From: Clostridia bacterium
GTDB lineage: Bacteria; Bacillota_A; Clostridia; Christensenellales; Aristaeellaceae
NCBI GenBank assembly: GCA_017509065.1
Contig: JAFWQM010000165.1
Coordinates: forward strand, 1 to 35,503
Reading direction: 5' to 3'
DNA: 35,503 nucleotides
Under the pieces are notes generated by a model, which was not told the origin of the DNA, did no database searches, and was given only the letters and a program-made list of their open reading frames with translations. Positions within the stretch are counted from its first letter, which is position 1. The number at the start of each line of letters is the position of its first letter. Shown here piece by piece: positions 7,770 through 15,374 of this stretch. The translations under genes and the position numbers were made by a program.

Positions 7770-8669
7770 TCACCCTTTCGCCCCTGAATCGTAGACATGC
7801 CTGCGCATGAGCAAAATGCTGGTGAGGCAGAGGATCAGGGCGAAGATAAAGTAGACCCAGCTCATGGCCGCGGCGTACTCAAACTGCTGGTTGGTGAAGT
7901 TCATCTTGTAGATGTAGTCCACCAGGGGGTTGGTGGTGTCGGTAAAGAAGGACACGATGGTGTACACGATGTTCATCATAATAACGGGAGAGATCATGGG
8001 CAGCGTGATTTTCCAGAACATTTCCCATTCGGTGGCCCCGTCCACCTTCGCCGCCTCATACAGCGAGCCGGAAATGCCCTGCAGGCCCGCCAGGAACAGC
8101 ACGATCTGCACGCCGCTTTTCCACAGCACCACGGTGATCCGGTCCAGGAAGCCCTGCACCACATCGGTGATGCTGGGGCCCAGCAGCTCGGCGATCAGTT
8201 TCGGCACCGCGATGCCAGTGGTGATGGTCATGCCGTCCACGCCCATGCCCAGCAGCTGCTTCATGATGTAGCCCGTGCCCAGCAGCACCGGAATGAAAAA
8301 CGCCGTGCGGAAGAACCCGCGCCCCACCATCTTGCGGTTAATGAGAATGGCGATGACCAGCGAAAACACGATGCACAGCGGCGTGTTCACCAGTGTGTCC
8401 AGCACCACCTTCAGAAAATGCGGCACGAAGTTGATGTCGTAAAAGAAGATGTACTGGAAGTTCTCCAGCCCCACCCACGCGGTTTTCAGGCCCTTGAACT
8501 CCACGATGTCCGAAAACGCCAGCCGCACGGACACGAAGATCGGATAGGCGAAAAACAGGCACACCCCGATCAGCCACGGCACCAGGAAAATATACGCTTC
8601 CAGCGAGCGCTTCCGGTCAATGCCCAGGCGTTTTGGCTTTCGCGCTGCCGCCGCGTTTTTCACACTCAT
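7770..8669 (-). CDS. CUT1 ABC transporter permease, MalF/LplB type
   Basis: The 299-aa protein has an N-terminal cytoplasmic tail rich in Lys/Arg, then about six membrane segments (first near AYIFLVPWLIGVCLFFAYPI). Its EAA loop reads YEAAKVDGATEWEMFWKITLPM. It forms the permease heterodimer with the 6694-7638 product. AAAGGAGG lies 7 nt before the ATG. The TGA stop abuts a heptad array. Confidence 0.92.
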   Translation of the reverse strand: MSVKNAAAARKPKRLGIDRKRSLEAYIFLVPWLIGVCLFFAYPIFVSVRLAFSDIVEFKGLKTAWVGLENFQYIFFYDINFVPHFLKVVLDTLVNTPLCIVFSLVIAILINRKMVGRGFFRTAFFIPVLLGTGYIMKQLLGMGVDGMTITTGIAVPKLIAELLGPSITDVVQGFLDRITVVLWKSGVQIVLFLAGLQGISGSLYEAAKVDGATEWEMFWKITLPMISPVIMMNIVYTIVSFFTDTTNPLVDYIYKMNFTNQQFEYAAAMSWVYFIFALILCLTSILLMRRHVYDSGAKG

Positions 8670-8694
8670 GGGACAAACCTCCTTTGGGGGAGAG

Positions 8695-8799
8695 ATTAGT
8701 TAGGAGTGAGGAGTTATATATGGTCGAACAATTTTTCGAAAACCTGTGTTGCGTTCATGTAAAACATTATAAAACTCCTAACTCCTCACTCCTAACTCA
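8695..8799. repeat. Heptad inverted-arm element E3
   Basis: Left arm TTAGTTAGGAGTGAGGAGTT, right arm AACTCCTAACTCCTCACTCC plus one more unit. The core, read on the minus strand, matches the core of the element at 32104-32202 over most of its length (shared AGTTTTATAATG, ATGAACGCA, TTGTTCGAC). The array contains the TGA stop of the gene at 8797-10914. Confidence 0.85.
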
Positions 8800-10914
8800 A
8801 TCAACCGCTTTCCAGCTCATTGCTCCGATTTCCACCCCGTCCGCCTCAGCGGGTTCATCGGCGTAATTGACGTAAACGACCGCGCTGTTTTCATAGGTGA
8901 CCTTGACCAGCGTATCGCTGAGGCGCTCGTGCCTTGTGATGCACACATCGCACAGCTCCGCCAGCGGGCCTTCGGTGAACTGCTTCGCGGCCCAGGCAAC
9001 GCGCTCCTGCCAGGCGGTGTATTCGGCGGAGAACAGGCTCTGGTAATTGGTGTACATCAGTTCCTCGGTGTTGCCGTGGGTCAGCTCAAAGAAGGGGGTG
9101 TAGCCCATCTCCACCCAGCGCAGCACCTCGCGCTCCAGGTCGCTGCTCAGATTGCCGGGGCGGGCCGCGTAATCCGCCAGCCCATGCAGCGCTACCTGAT
9201 AGAACGGTACGGCGCGCGTCGTGGCCTGGCAGCCGTAGTCCTTATAGGGCACGCCGGTGAAGAAGTCCGCCGCGCCGAGCAGGCAGGTGTTTCCGCCCTC
9301 TGCTTCCGCGCTGCCGAACGCTTCTTTCGTCTCGTTCAGCATCTGCCGGTACAGCGCCAGGGCCTGGGCGGCGGTGGTGTAGCGCCGGGAGCCGTAGTTG
9401 TAGCCCACGCTTTGGCCCATGCGCTCAAAGCGTACGCCGTCCAGGGCGAACGTCCCCGCCTTTTTCAGGAAACCGTCGAGCTTTTCCTTTGAAACGTCAG
9501 GGCTGAGCATGAACACGGTTTCCTCCAGATCGGTCAGCACCGTGTGGTTGCCGGTATACACCACGTCGTTCCGGTGGGAATAGCCGCGTTCGCCGGCCTG
9601 GGCTTCCGAAAAATTCGCGGTGAGGGTCACCGTGGCCCCCAAGCTGTGGGCGGTGTCCAGCAGGCGCTTCAGATCATTGTCGCTGCCCACAGCGCCGCTG
9701 ATGGGGAAATGGTCGGGCGTTTTTCCGTAGCCGCCCGCCGTCCAGCCTTTGACCGACGCCCGGATATTCTTCACCCCCAGGCTGTCCAGGGAAAGCAGAA
9801 TCTCCCCCGCCTGGGACAGGGTGGTCACGGTGCGCGGCGTGTCGAACAGCAGGCCCTTTTCCGGCGCATTCAGAAACAGGTCGATAGCGACGGTGGGCTT
9901 GCGCTCCGTCCGGGCAACAACGCCGTTTTCCAGCAGATAATCCCGCCAGACGCAGGCCATGTCGCTGTAATCGGCGTTTTCCTTCTCCAGGAAGAGCACG
10001 CGCAGCTGATAGTCCGTTTTGATGTCGTCCTTGTCGTACACCTTGATAGCGCGGTCAGTGACGCGCCTGTCGTCGAAAGCGCGGCGGTACTGGAAGTTGG
10101 CGAACAGGTAATTGATGCCGATAATGTTGTTGGAGCAGTTCAGAGAAATGCGGCTGGTTTCCGCGCCTTGCTCGATGATTGCCATCAGGCTGTGGCCGCC
10201 GCGGTTCATGGCGAACACCGGCATCAGCACCTGCGGCGCTTCCTGGGCGAACATATCCAGCAGCGCCGCCTGCTTCTGGAAATCGCCGTACACGGGATAG
10301 AGCCGGGTGGATTCCTTGTAGTGCGCGTTGTCCTGAAACTCCATAACCGCCCCGCAGCCGTCGGGATAGAAGAAGAAGCCCTCGGCCTTGTCCGTCGCGG
10401 AAAAGAGGAAGGGCAGCATGTCCACGCTGACCAGGGAAAAGTCCCCGTCCTCCCGGATGCTGTCGTAGGGCACCCGCGCCACGAGGCTCTGCCCGTCCAG
10501 CAGGAATTCCGCGCTCACGCCCACCTGGTAGGTGCCCAGGTAATAGGTCAGGCGCACGCCGTTTTCAATCAGCTCATAGGACGGGCGCAGGTCCTTTTCC
10601 GCCATCAGCGCCAGATTGTTCACCACGCCCAGGCCGGTCTGCAGGTTGGTGCAGTTGACCGCCAGCAGGGAGGTGATTTTCTTCTGCTGGGCGGGGATGA
10701 TCTTCATGCCCTCCGCCGTTTCGTCGTTCATGGTGGACGACCAGGTTTTCCCCGTGAGCCTGTCCTCAATGTCGATGGAGCACAGGCCGGGGTCCAGGTA
10801 CAGCGAAAGCCGCTCGTTCTCCGCGACGAGGATGCGCTCCGCCGGGGCCTCCTCCGCCAGCGCCGCGCCACACAGCAGCAAGAAGAAAAGACAAATCAGG
10901 CATGTTTTTTTCAT
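8797..10914 (-). CDS. Exported DUF5696-type protein of a sugar-uptake operon
   Basis: The 705-aa protein has a signal peptide (MKKTCLICLFFLLLCGAALA). Residues ~25-330 look like an all-beta region (RLSLYLDPGLCSIDIEDRLTGKTW, LPFLFSATDKAEGFFFYPDGCG). Residues ~340-690 look like a TIM-barrel/glycoside-hydrolase-like fold (IRASVKGWTAGGYG, DGVRFERMGQSVGYNYGSR, GYTPFFELTHGNTEEL). This matches proteins annotated DUF5696 that sit beside YIP1-like and NHL genes in carbohydrate ABC operons. Activity is unknown; a glycan hydrolase or binding role is possible. AAAGGCGGG precedes the ATG. The stop codon lies in a heptad array. Confidence 0.75.
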   Translation of the reverse strand: MKKTCLICLFFLLLCGAALAEEAPAERILVAENERLSLYLDPGLCSIDIEDRLTGKTWSSTMNDETAEGMKIIPAQQKKITSLLAVNCTNLQTGLGVVNNLALMAEKDLRPSYELIENGVRLTYYLGTYQVGVSAEFLLDGQSLVARVPYDSIREDGDFSLVSVDMLPFLFSATDKAEGFFFYPDGCGAVMEFQDNAHYKESTRLYPVYGDFQKQAALLDMFAQEAPQVLMPVFAMNRGGHSLMAIIEQGAETSRISLNCSNNIIGINYLFANFQYRRAFDDRRVTDRAIKVYDKDDIKTDYQLRVLFLEKENADYSDMACVWRDYLLENGVVARTERKPTVAIDLFLNAPEKGLLFDTPRTVTTLSQAGEILLSLDSLGVKNIRASVKGWTAGGYGKTPDHFPISGAVGSDNDLKRLLDTAHSLGATVTLTANFSEAQAGERGYSHRNDVVYTGNHTVLTDLEETVFMLSPDVSKEKLDGFLKKAGTFALDGVRFERMGQSVGYNYGSRRYTTAAQALALYRQMLNETKEAFGSAEAEGGNTCLLGAADFFTGVPYKDYGCQATTRAVPFYQVALHGLADYAARPGNLSSDLEREVLRWVEMGYTPFFELTHGNTEELMYTNYQSLFSAEYTAWQERVAWAAKQFTEGPLAELCDVCITRHERLSDTLVKVTYENSAVVYVNYADEPAEADGVEIGAMSWKAVD

Positions 10915-10969
10915 GGCATACCCGCCTTTCAGTCAGGAGTGAAAAAGCTTAACCCGGATAAACCGGAAG

Positions 10970-11061
10970 AGGAGAGTACAGAGTACAGATTCTATAGTGC
11001 AGTGATGACAAAAAGGAATCTAACCATTAGTCAGGTATATAAATCTGAACTCTGTACTCTT
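10970..11061. repeat. Heptad inverted-arm element E4 (GAGTACA version)
   Basis: Left arm GGAGAGTACAGAGTACAGAT (10971-10990) and right arm ATCTGAACTCTGTACTCT (11043-11060) are inverted copies built from a different 7-mer, GAGTACA. Core is about 50 bp. It lies between the YIP1-like gene and the DUF5696-type gene. The surrounding sequence at 10931 (AGTCAGGAGTGA) looks like an older array remnant. Confidence 0.75.
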
Positions 11062-11110
11062 TTGACATTTTGCCTTTTTGCGTAAATTCCGCTCATAAGG
11101 CCCCGCTCCC

Positions 11111-11743
11111 TCACATCCGATACACGATCTCATAATACACTTCCCGGATCATGGTCACGAACTGGGACGAGATGGTGAACAGCAGCACGATGGTGGCCCA
11201 GATGACGGCCATGGTGAAGACGGTGAGCAGCACGACCAGCACGGTCTTTTTCACGCTGTATTCGTTCATTTCTTTCAGGCCCACGATCATGAGCAGGATG
11301 ACCCACACGATCTGCCCGCCCGTCAGCGCGAAGTACAGCCCGGCCTGGCCGCCGTCCATCACGCGGGACAAAAGCACCACGGGCACGGTGAAGAACACAT
11401 AGGGCATCAGCGCGAGGGTGTTGTAGATCATGGCCTCGCCGATCTTGGTCGCGCCGTCCAGGATGGTGGTCATGGCGTAGGAGGCCAATATCCACGTCAG
11501 CACCGGCACGAACAGCTTGCCGCATTCCAGGAGCAGGTTGGCCTTGCGCACCGACACGGTGGACAGCGGATAATGGGTGAAGTAAATGGAGAAGATGCTC
11601 ACGCCTACGGCCAGGGCCAGCAGCGCAATCACCAGGATCGCGCTCCTGCGCCTGAACCCCGCGTCGCCGCGCTGCTTTTTAATGTATTCGCTCACTACGA
11701 TGGGATGGAACAGCATCATGACGCACAGCTTGAAGCCCGTCAT
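11111..11743 (-). CDS. YIP1-family-like integral membrane protein
   Basis: The 210-aa protein begins MTGFKLCVMMLF; this start is chosen because its ATG overlaps the upstream stop as ATGA, whereas the longer reading frame to 11845 runs into the preceding gene. About five membrane segments are visible (SAILVIALLALAVGVSIF, VLTWILASYAMTTIL, TLALMPYVFFTVPVVLL, IVWVILLMIVGL, LVVLLTVFTMAVIWATIVLLF). It resembles YIP1-domain proteins commonly found next to NHL-repeat and sugar ABC genes in Firmicutes. Function is unknown; a membrane partner of the neighbouring NHL protein is an inference from coupling. Confidence 0.75.
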   Translation of the reverse strand: MTGFKLCVMMLFHPIVVSEYIKKQRGDAGFRRRSAILVIALLALAVGVSIFSIYFTHYPLSTVSVRKANLLLECGKLFVPVLTWILASYAMTTILDGATKIGEAMIYNTLALMPYVFFTVPVVLLSRVMDGGQAGLYFALTGGQIVWVILLMIVGLKEMNEYSVKKTVLVVLLTVFTMAVIWATIVLLFTISSQFVTMIREVYYEIVYRM

Positions 11744-13275
11744 TTCAATCCCCTCCCCATCTGCACGTCGTCGGCCCATTGATCGGCCTTTTTCTTTGCC
11801 AAAGCCAGCAGCTTCATCGCCGCGAACGCGATGGCCGCCGTACACGCCACCACGAGCAGGAAGTGCTGCCGGAAGTATTCGTGGCGGTATTCGGCGAAAG
11901 CTTCGGAGTAGCCTTCCCGGTCGTTCGCCAGCTCATAGGAGCGCAGCGCGCTGCCCCAATCCTCCTGCTTGCCCATGATCTTTGCCACACCCTGATGGGC
12001 CAGGGCATAGTTGCTGTCGATTTCCAGGGCTTGCTTCCAGTAGACCAGCGCTTCCTGATAGCGGCCTTCGCCGTGGAGCGTGACCGCCTGGTGCACCAGG
12101 TTGATAAAGTGCGTGGGCTTAAACACGGTGATGGTGTTGGATTGGTAATCCAGCACGTACAGATAGCCCTCGCTGTCCGCCTCGATGCTCACGGCGATCT
12201 GGAACAAGCCCTCCGTATCGCCCGTGCCGCCAAAGCAGCACAGCAGGTTTCCGTCCTGGTCGTACTGGTAGATCAGCCCGGTGACGCGGTCCACCACGGT
12301 GATGATGCCGTTGTCCTCCACCGTAATATCGGAGAAGGCGGGCTCCAGCATCTTCCCGTTCGCGCCCAGGGAGCGGTCGGGCAGGGTGAAGCCGTAGGTT
12401 TCCTCGGGGTAGGTGTTGGTGCCGACGGAGTTAAGCTTCCTGATCTGCGCGGTGTTCTTGTTGGAGAGGATGCCGTAGATCATGTTGTCCGCGCCGATGA
12501 AGAAATTGGAATAGCTGGCGGGCTCCTGCTTGATGGTGCGCTCGATCTGGCTTTTGCTGCCAAAGAGGCGGATCAGGAAACGGGACATGGAAAAGCCCAC
12601 CTTGTCTGCGCCCAGGTAGCCGCGGAAATTGTTCGCTTCGTCCAGGGCGAGCAGGTTCGCGCCTTTGAGGGCGTAGATGTAGCCGGTGTTCGCCACGAAA
12701 ATCTTCTGCACATCGAAGGTGAAGTTTGCGCCCAGCAGCGAGGAATCAGGCTTTAGGTATTCCTTGCGGTCCGTGCCGTCAGCGTTCAGGGTGGCGATGC
12801 GCAGGTTGCCGGTATCGGCGATCCAGACGCTGCCGTCGGTGTGCACGTACACGCCCCGGGGCTTGTTCAGCTTTTTCCCGCAGGCTTCGGTGATGATGTT
12901 TATCACCTGGCCCTCGCGGGTCATTTGCAGCACGCGGTTGTTTTCGCCGTCCGCCACGTACAGCGTATCGTCCGGGGCGATGAAGATGTCCTCCGGGTGA
13001 TTCATGAACCCGTTTTCGCCCAGGTTCTTGATCGTGCCGTACACCTCATAGGCGGCGGGGATGGGGATAAAATTGTCTCCCCCGTCTGCGGTATCGGTGT
13101 CCACCACGAAAGCGTCCATGTTCACTACCGCCTGGGCGGAAGGAAGCCAGAGAACAAGCAGAATGAAGGTACTTAAAAGTGAAAGCATTCGCAAAATGGC
13201 AAAGCGTCTAAAACCCTTATTATGGCTTTCTTGGAAGGGGGCCTGGGGGAAACTCTTCCGGCGTTCTTTTTTCAT
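11740..13275 (-). CDS. Membrane-anchored NHL-repeat protein with TPR segment
   Basis: The 511-aa protein has a basic N-terminal stretch (1-26), a hydrophobic export signal (FAILRMLSLLSTFILLVLWLPSAQA), NHL beta-propeller repeats from ~60 to 390 (HPEDIFIAPDDTLYVADGENNRVL, LNKPRGVYVHTDGSVWIADTG, SIEADSEGYLYVLD), a TPR-like helical part (ALVYWKQALEIDSNYALAHQG), and a C-terminal membrane helix (LLVVACTAAIAFAAMKLLALA). It is probably an extracytoplasmic scaffold or sensor linked to sugar uptake. It overlaps the YIP1-like gene by 4 nt. Oddity: codons ~5-19 are supplied by a partial copy of palindromic repeat C. AAGGGGGA precedes the ATG. The molecular role is not known. Confidence 0.82.
   Translation of the reverse strand: MKKERRKSFPQAPFQESHNKGFRRFAILRMLSLLSTFILLVLWLPSAQAVVNMDAFVVDTDTADGGDNFIPIPAAYEVYGTIKNLGENGFMNHPEDIFIAPDDTLYVADGENNRVLQMTREGQVINIITEACGKKLNKPRGVYVHTDGSVWIADTGNLRIATLNADGTDRKEYLKPDSSLLGANFTFDVQKIFVANTGYIYALKGANLLALDEANNFRGYLGADKVGFSMSRFLIRLFGSKSQIERTIKQEPASYSNFFIGADNMIYGILSNKNTAQIRKLNSVGTNTYPEETYGFTLPDRSLGANGKMLEPAFSDITVEDNGIITVVDRVTGLIYQYDQDGNLLCCFGGTGDTEGLFQIAVSIEADSEGYLYVLDYQSNTITVFKPTHFINLVHQAVTLHGEGRYQEALVYWKQALEIDSNYALAHQGVAKIMGKQEDWGSALRSYELANDREGYSEAFAEYRHEYFRQHFLLVVACTAAIAFAAMKLLALAKKKADQWADDVQMGRGLK
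13220..13262. repeat. Repeat C copy 1, embedded in the NHL gene's 5' end
   Basis: ATGGCTTTCTTGGAAGGGGG and the following CCTGGGGGAAA match the first part of repeat C at 26651 and 28302. On the opposite strand it is in frame with the NHL gene and encodes its residues ~5-19. It is a truncated copy without the second palindromic arm. Confidence 0.75.
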
Positions 13276-13288
13276 CTGCTGTTCCCCC

Positions 13289-14179
13289 TTATGATTTGAT
13301 GCCGGAGAAGCTCATGGTTTCCATCACTTTGCCGCGCATGAGCGCGAACACCAGGATGGAGGGAACGGTGGTCAGGAACGTCGCCGCGCCGACCGTGCCC
13401 GCCCGCGCCACCACGCCAGCGCCGCCGGACAGGGTCTGCAGGGCCAGGGGCAGGGTTTTTAAAGCGTTGCTGGAAATGAAAATCAGGGGAGAGAAATAGT
13501 CGTTCCAGTTATTGACGAAGCTGAACACCGCCAGCGTCGTCCAGGCGGGCTGCAGAAGCGGCATGGCGATGGTCCAGAACACCCGGAACTCCTTCGCCCC
13601 GTCGATGCGGGCGGCCTCCAGGATGGAATCCGGCAGCTGCTCGCAGAACTGCTTGACCAGGAAAAAGTTGTATGCCACGGCGATTTTGGGAATGATCAGT
13701 GCCCAGTAGGTGTTCACCAGCCGCAGCTTGTTCACCACCATGTAGTTGGGAATCTGCGTCACGTGGGCGGAGAACATCAGCGCCGCCAGCACCACCGCGA
13801 AAATGGGGCCGCTGCCCGCGGGCTTGTGCTTCACCAGCCCGTAAGCGCCCATGCAGCACACGATCACGCTCGCCAGCACCGTCACCACGGTGGTGAACAG
13901 CGAGTTGAAAATGTAGCGGGTGAAGGGCACGGTGGAGGAGGAAAGGGAGGTGAGCAGGTCGCTGAAATTCCGCAGCGTCGGCTTGTGCACGATCAGCCGC
14001 GGCGGGTAAATGTACAGCTCGTCCAGCGGCATCAGGCTTCTGCACACCATGGCGAACAGCGGTAAGCCCGCGATCACTACCAGCGCGGTCAAAAGCAGGT
14101 ACAGCATGAACCGGGAAAAGGTCAGCCTCCGCAGTCGGAACCTGAACCGCCGGGGACGATAAGCAGCTTTGGCAGTCAC
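13289..14179 (-). CDS. CUT1 ABC transporter permease, MalG type (second system)
   Basis: The 296-aa protein has a very Arg-rich N-terminus, about six membrane segments starting with FMLYLLLTALVVIAGLPLFA, and an EAA loop LEAARIDGAKEFRVFWTIAMPL. The start is GTG, 7-8 nt after AAGGGAGG. It should partner the permease at 14317-15225 and the large binding protein at 15375-18341. Eleven-odd base pairs separate it from the NHL gene, so the two are cotranscribed. Confidence 0.9.
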   Translation of the reverse strand: MTAKAAYRPRRFRFRLRRLTFSRFMLYLLLTALVVIAGLPLFAMVCRSLMPLDELYIYPPRLIVHKPTLRNFSDLLTSLSSSTVPFTRYIFNSLFTTVVTVLASVIVCCMGAYGLVKHKPAGSGPIFAVVLAALMFSAHVTQIPNYMVVNKLRLVNTYWALIIPKIAVAYNFFLVKQFCEQLPDSILEAARIDGAKEFRVFWTIAMPLLQPAWTTLAVFSFVNNWNDYFSPLIFISSNALKTLPLALQTLSGGAGVVARAGTVGAATFLTTVPSILVFALMRGKVMETMSFSGIKS

Positions 14180-14201
14180 TTTTTTTGCCTCCCTTGTGAA
14201 C

Positions 14202-14316
14202 AGTGAGGAGCTTTTTGAGTGAGGAGTTAGGAGTTTTTATCATGATGATGTTTTATCGGCAGACGGAGTTTCTGTTTCAGCATCCCGACTATATAAAACT
14301 CCTCACTCCTAACTAA
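14202..14316. repeat. Heptad inverted-arm element E5
   Basis: Left arm of GAGTGAG/GAGTTAG 7-mers with one degenerate unit (14202-14236), right arm AACTCCTCACTCCTAACT (14298-14315). Core resembles those of E2 and E6 (TTTTATC..., TTTCTGTTTCAGCATCC). It lies between the two permease genes, touching the stop of 14317-15225. Confidence 0.85.
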
Positions 14317-15225
14317 TTACGTATTATCTTTAAACACATGCATACAGATTCGCCCCAGCGTGAACGTGATCACGAACAGCGCCATGGCCACGGCGCTGGC
14401 GTAGCCCATGTTGAAGCGGGTGAAGGCGTAGTCATACAGATGGGCCACGATGGTATGGGCGGCGTAGTTGGGACTGGGCAGGCCCGCCACGGCGGTCGCC
14501 ACGTCGAACACACCGAACGCGCCGACGATGGCGTTGATGGCCCCGAACAGCATCTGGGGCTTCATCATCGGCAGGGTGATGAACCGCAGCTCCTGAAACT
14601 TGTTCTTGATGCCGTCCACGCGCGCGGCCTCGTACATGGCGGGGTCAACGTTCTGCAGGCCCGCCAGGAACACCAGAAAGCCGGTGCCCATGCTCATCCA
14701 GACGGAAATGATCATGACCACGGGCAGCACGTAGGTGGCGTCCTTCGTCCAGAGGATCGGCTCCAGAATCAACCCGGCGCGAAGCAGCAGATTGTTGATG
14801 TAGCCGTACCGGTCGCCGGAAAAGAGGATGAGCCAGATGTTCGCCATCGCCACGCCGCTGGTCAAGCTGGGGGCATAGAACATGAGCGAAAAGAACCCGC
14901 GCCCGCGCTTCACCAGCGTGATCAGCCATGCCATCAGGAAGGAGGCGAAATACCCAATTGGCCCGGTGATGACGGCGAAAACCATGGTGTTTTTCAACGA
15001 AATCAGAAACACGTCGTCGTCCAGGATCAGCTGGGAATAATTGCTGATGCCTACGAACCGGGCGGGCTGGATCATGTTGTAATTGGTCAGGCTGTAATAC
15101 ATCGCCACGGCCACCGGCACGATCACAAACACCGAAAACAGGATCAGGAAGGGCAGCAAAAAGGCATAACCGGTGCCGTTCTTGCGCATCCATTCCTGAA
15201 AGCCGCTCTTTTTGACTGCCTGCAC
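14317..15225 (-). CDS. CUT1 ABC transporter permease, MalF type (second system)
   Basis: The protein is about 302 aa. The start is placed at the GTG at 15225 because AAAGGAG lies 8 nt before it; a GTG three codons earlier overlaps that Shine-Dalgarno sequence. It has about six membrane segments (first near YAFLLPFLILFSVFVIVPVAVAM) and an EAA loop YEAARVDGIKNKFQELRFITLP. It pairs with 13289-14179. Its TAA stop is followed directly by a heptad element. Confidence 0.9.
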   Translation of the reverse strand: MQAVKKSGFQEWMRKNGTGYAFLLPFLILFSVFVIVPVAVAMYYSLTNYNMIQPARFVGISNYSQLILDDDVFLISLKNTMVFAVITGPIGYFASFLMAWLITLVKRGRGFFSLMFYAPSLTSGVAMANIWLILFSGDRYGYINNLLLRAGLILEPILWTKDATYVLPVVMIISVWMSMGTGFLVFLAGLQNVDPAMYEAARVDGIKNKFQELRFITLPMMKPQMLFGAINAIVGAFGVFDVATAVAGLPSPNYAAHTIVAHLYDYAFTRFNMGYASAVAMALFVITFTLGRICMHVFKDNT

Positions 15226-15244
15226 GGCGATCACTCCTTTGTTA

Positions 15245-15372
15245 AGGTAGGAGATAGAGAAGTGAGGAGTTAGGAGTTAGGAGTTTTATAGTGTTCATAC
15301 TATTTATCAGTAAGCGGAACTTCTGTATCAGCATCCGACAAAATATACTCCTAACTCCTCACTCCTAACTCT
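15245..15372. repeat. Heptad inverted-arm element E6
   Basis: Left arm of five or six 7-mers (GGAGATAG..., GAGTTAG twice, GAGTTTT) at 15247-15287; right arm ACTCCTAACTCCTCACTCCT (15348-15367). Core aligns with E5 (TTATC, CTTCTGTATCAGCATCCGAC). It sits between the stop of the large binding protein and the start of the permease. Confidence 0.85.
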
Positions 15373-15374
15373 TC

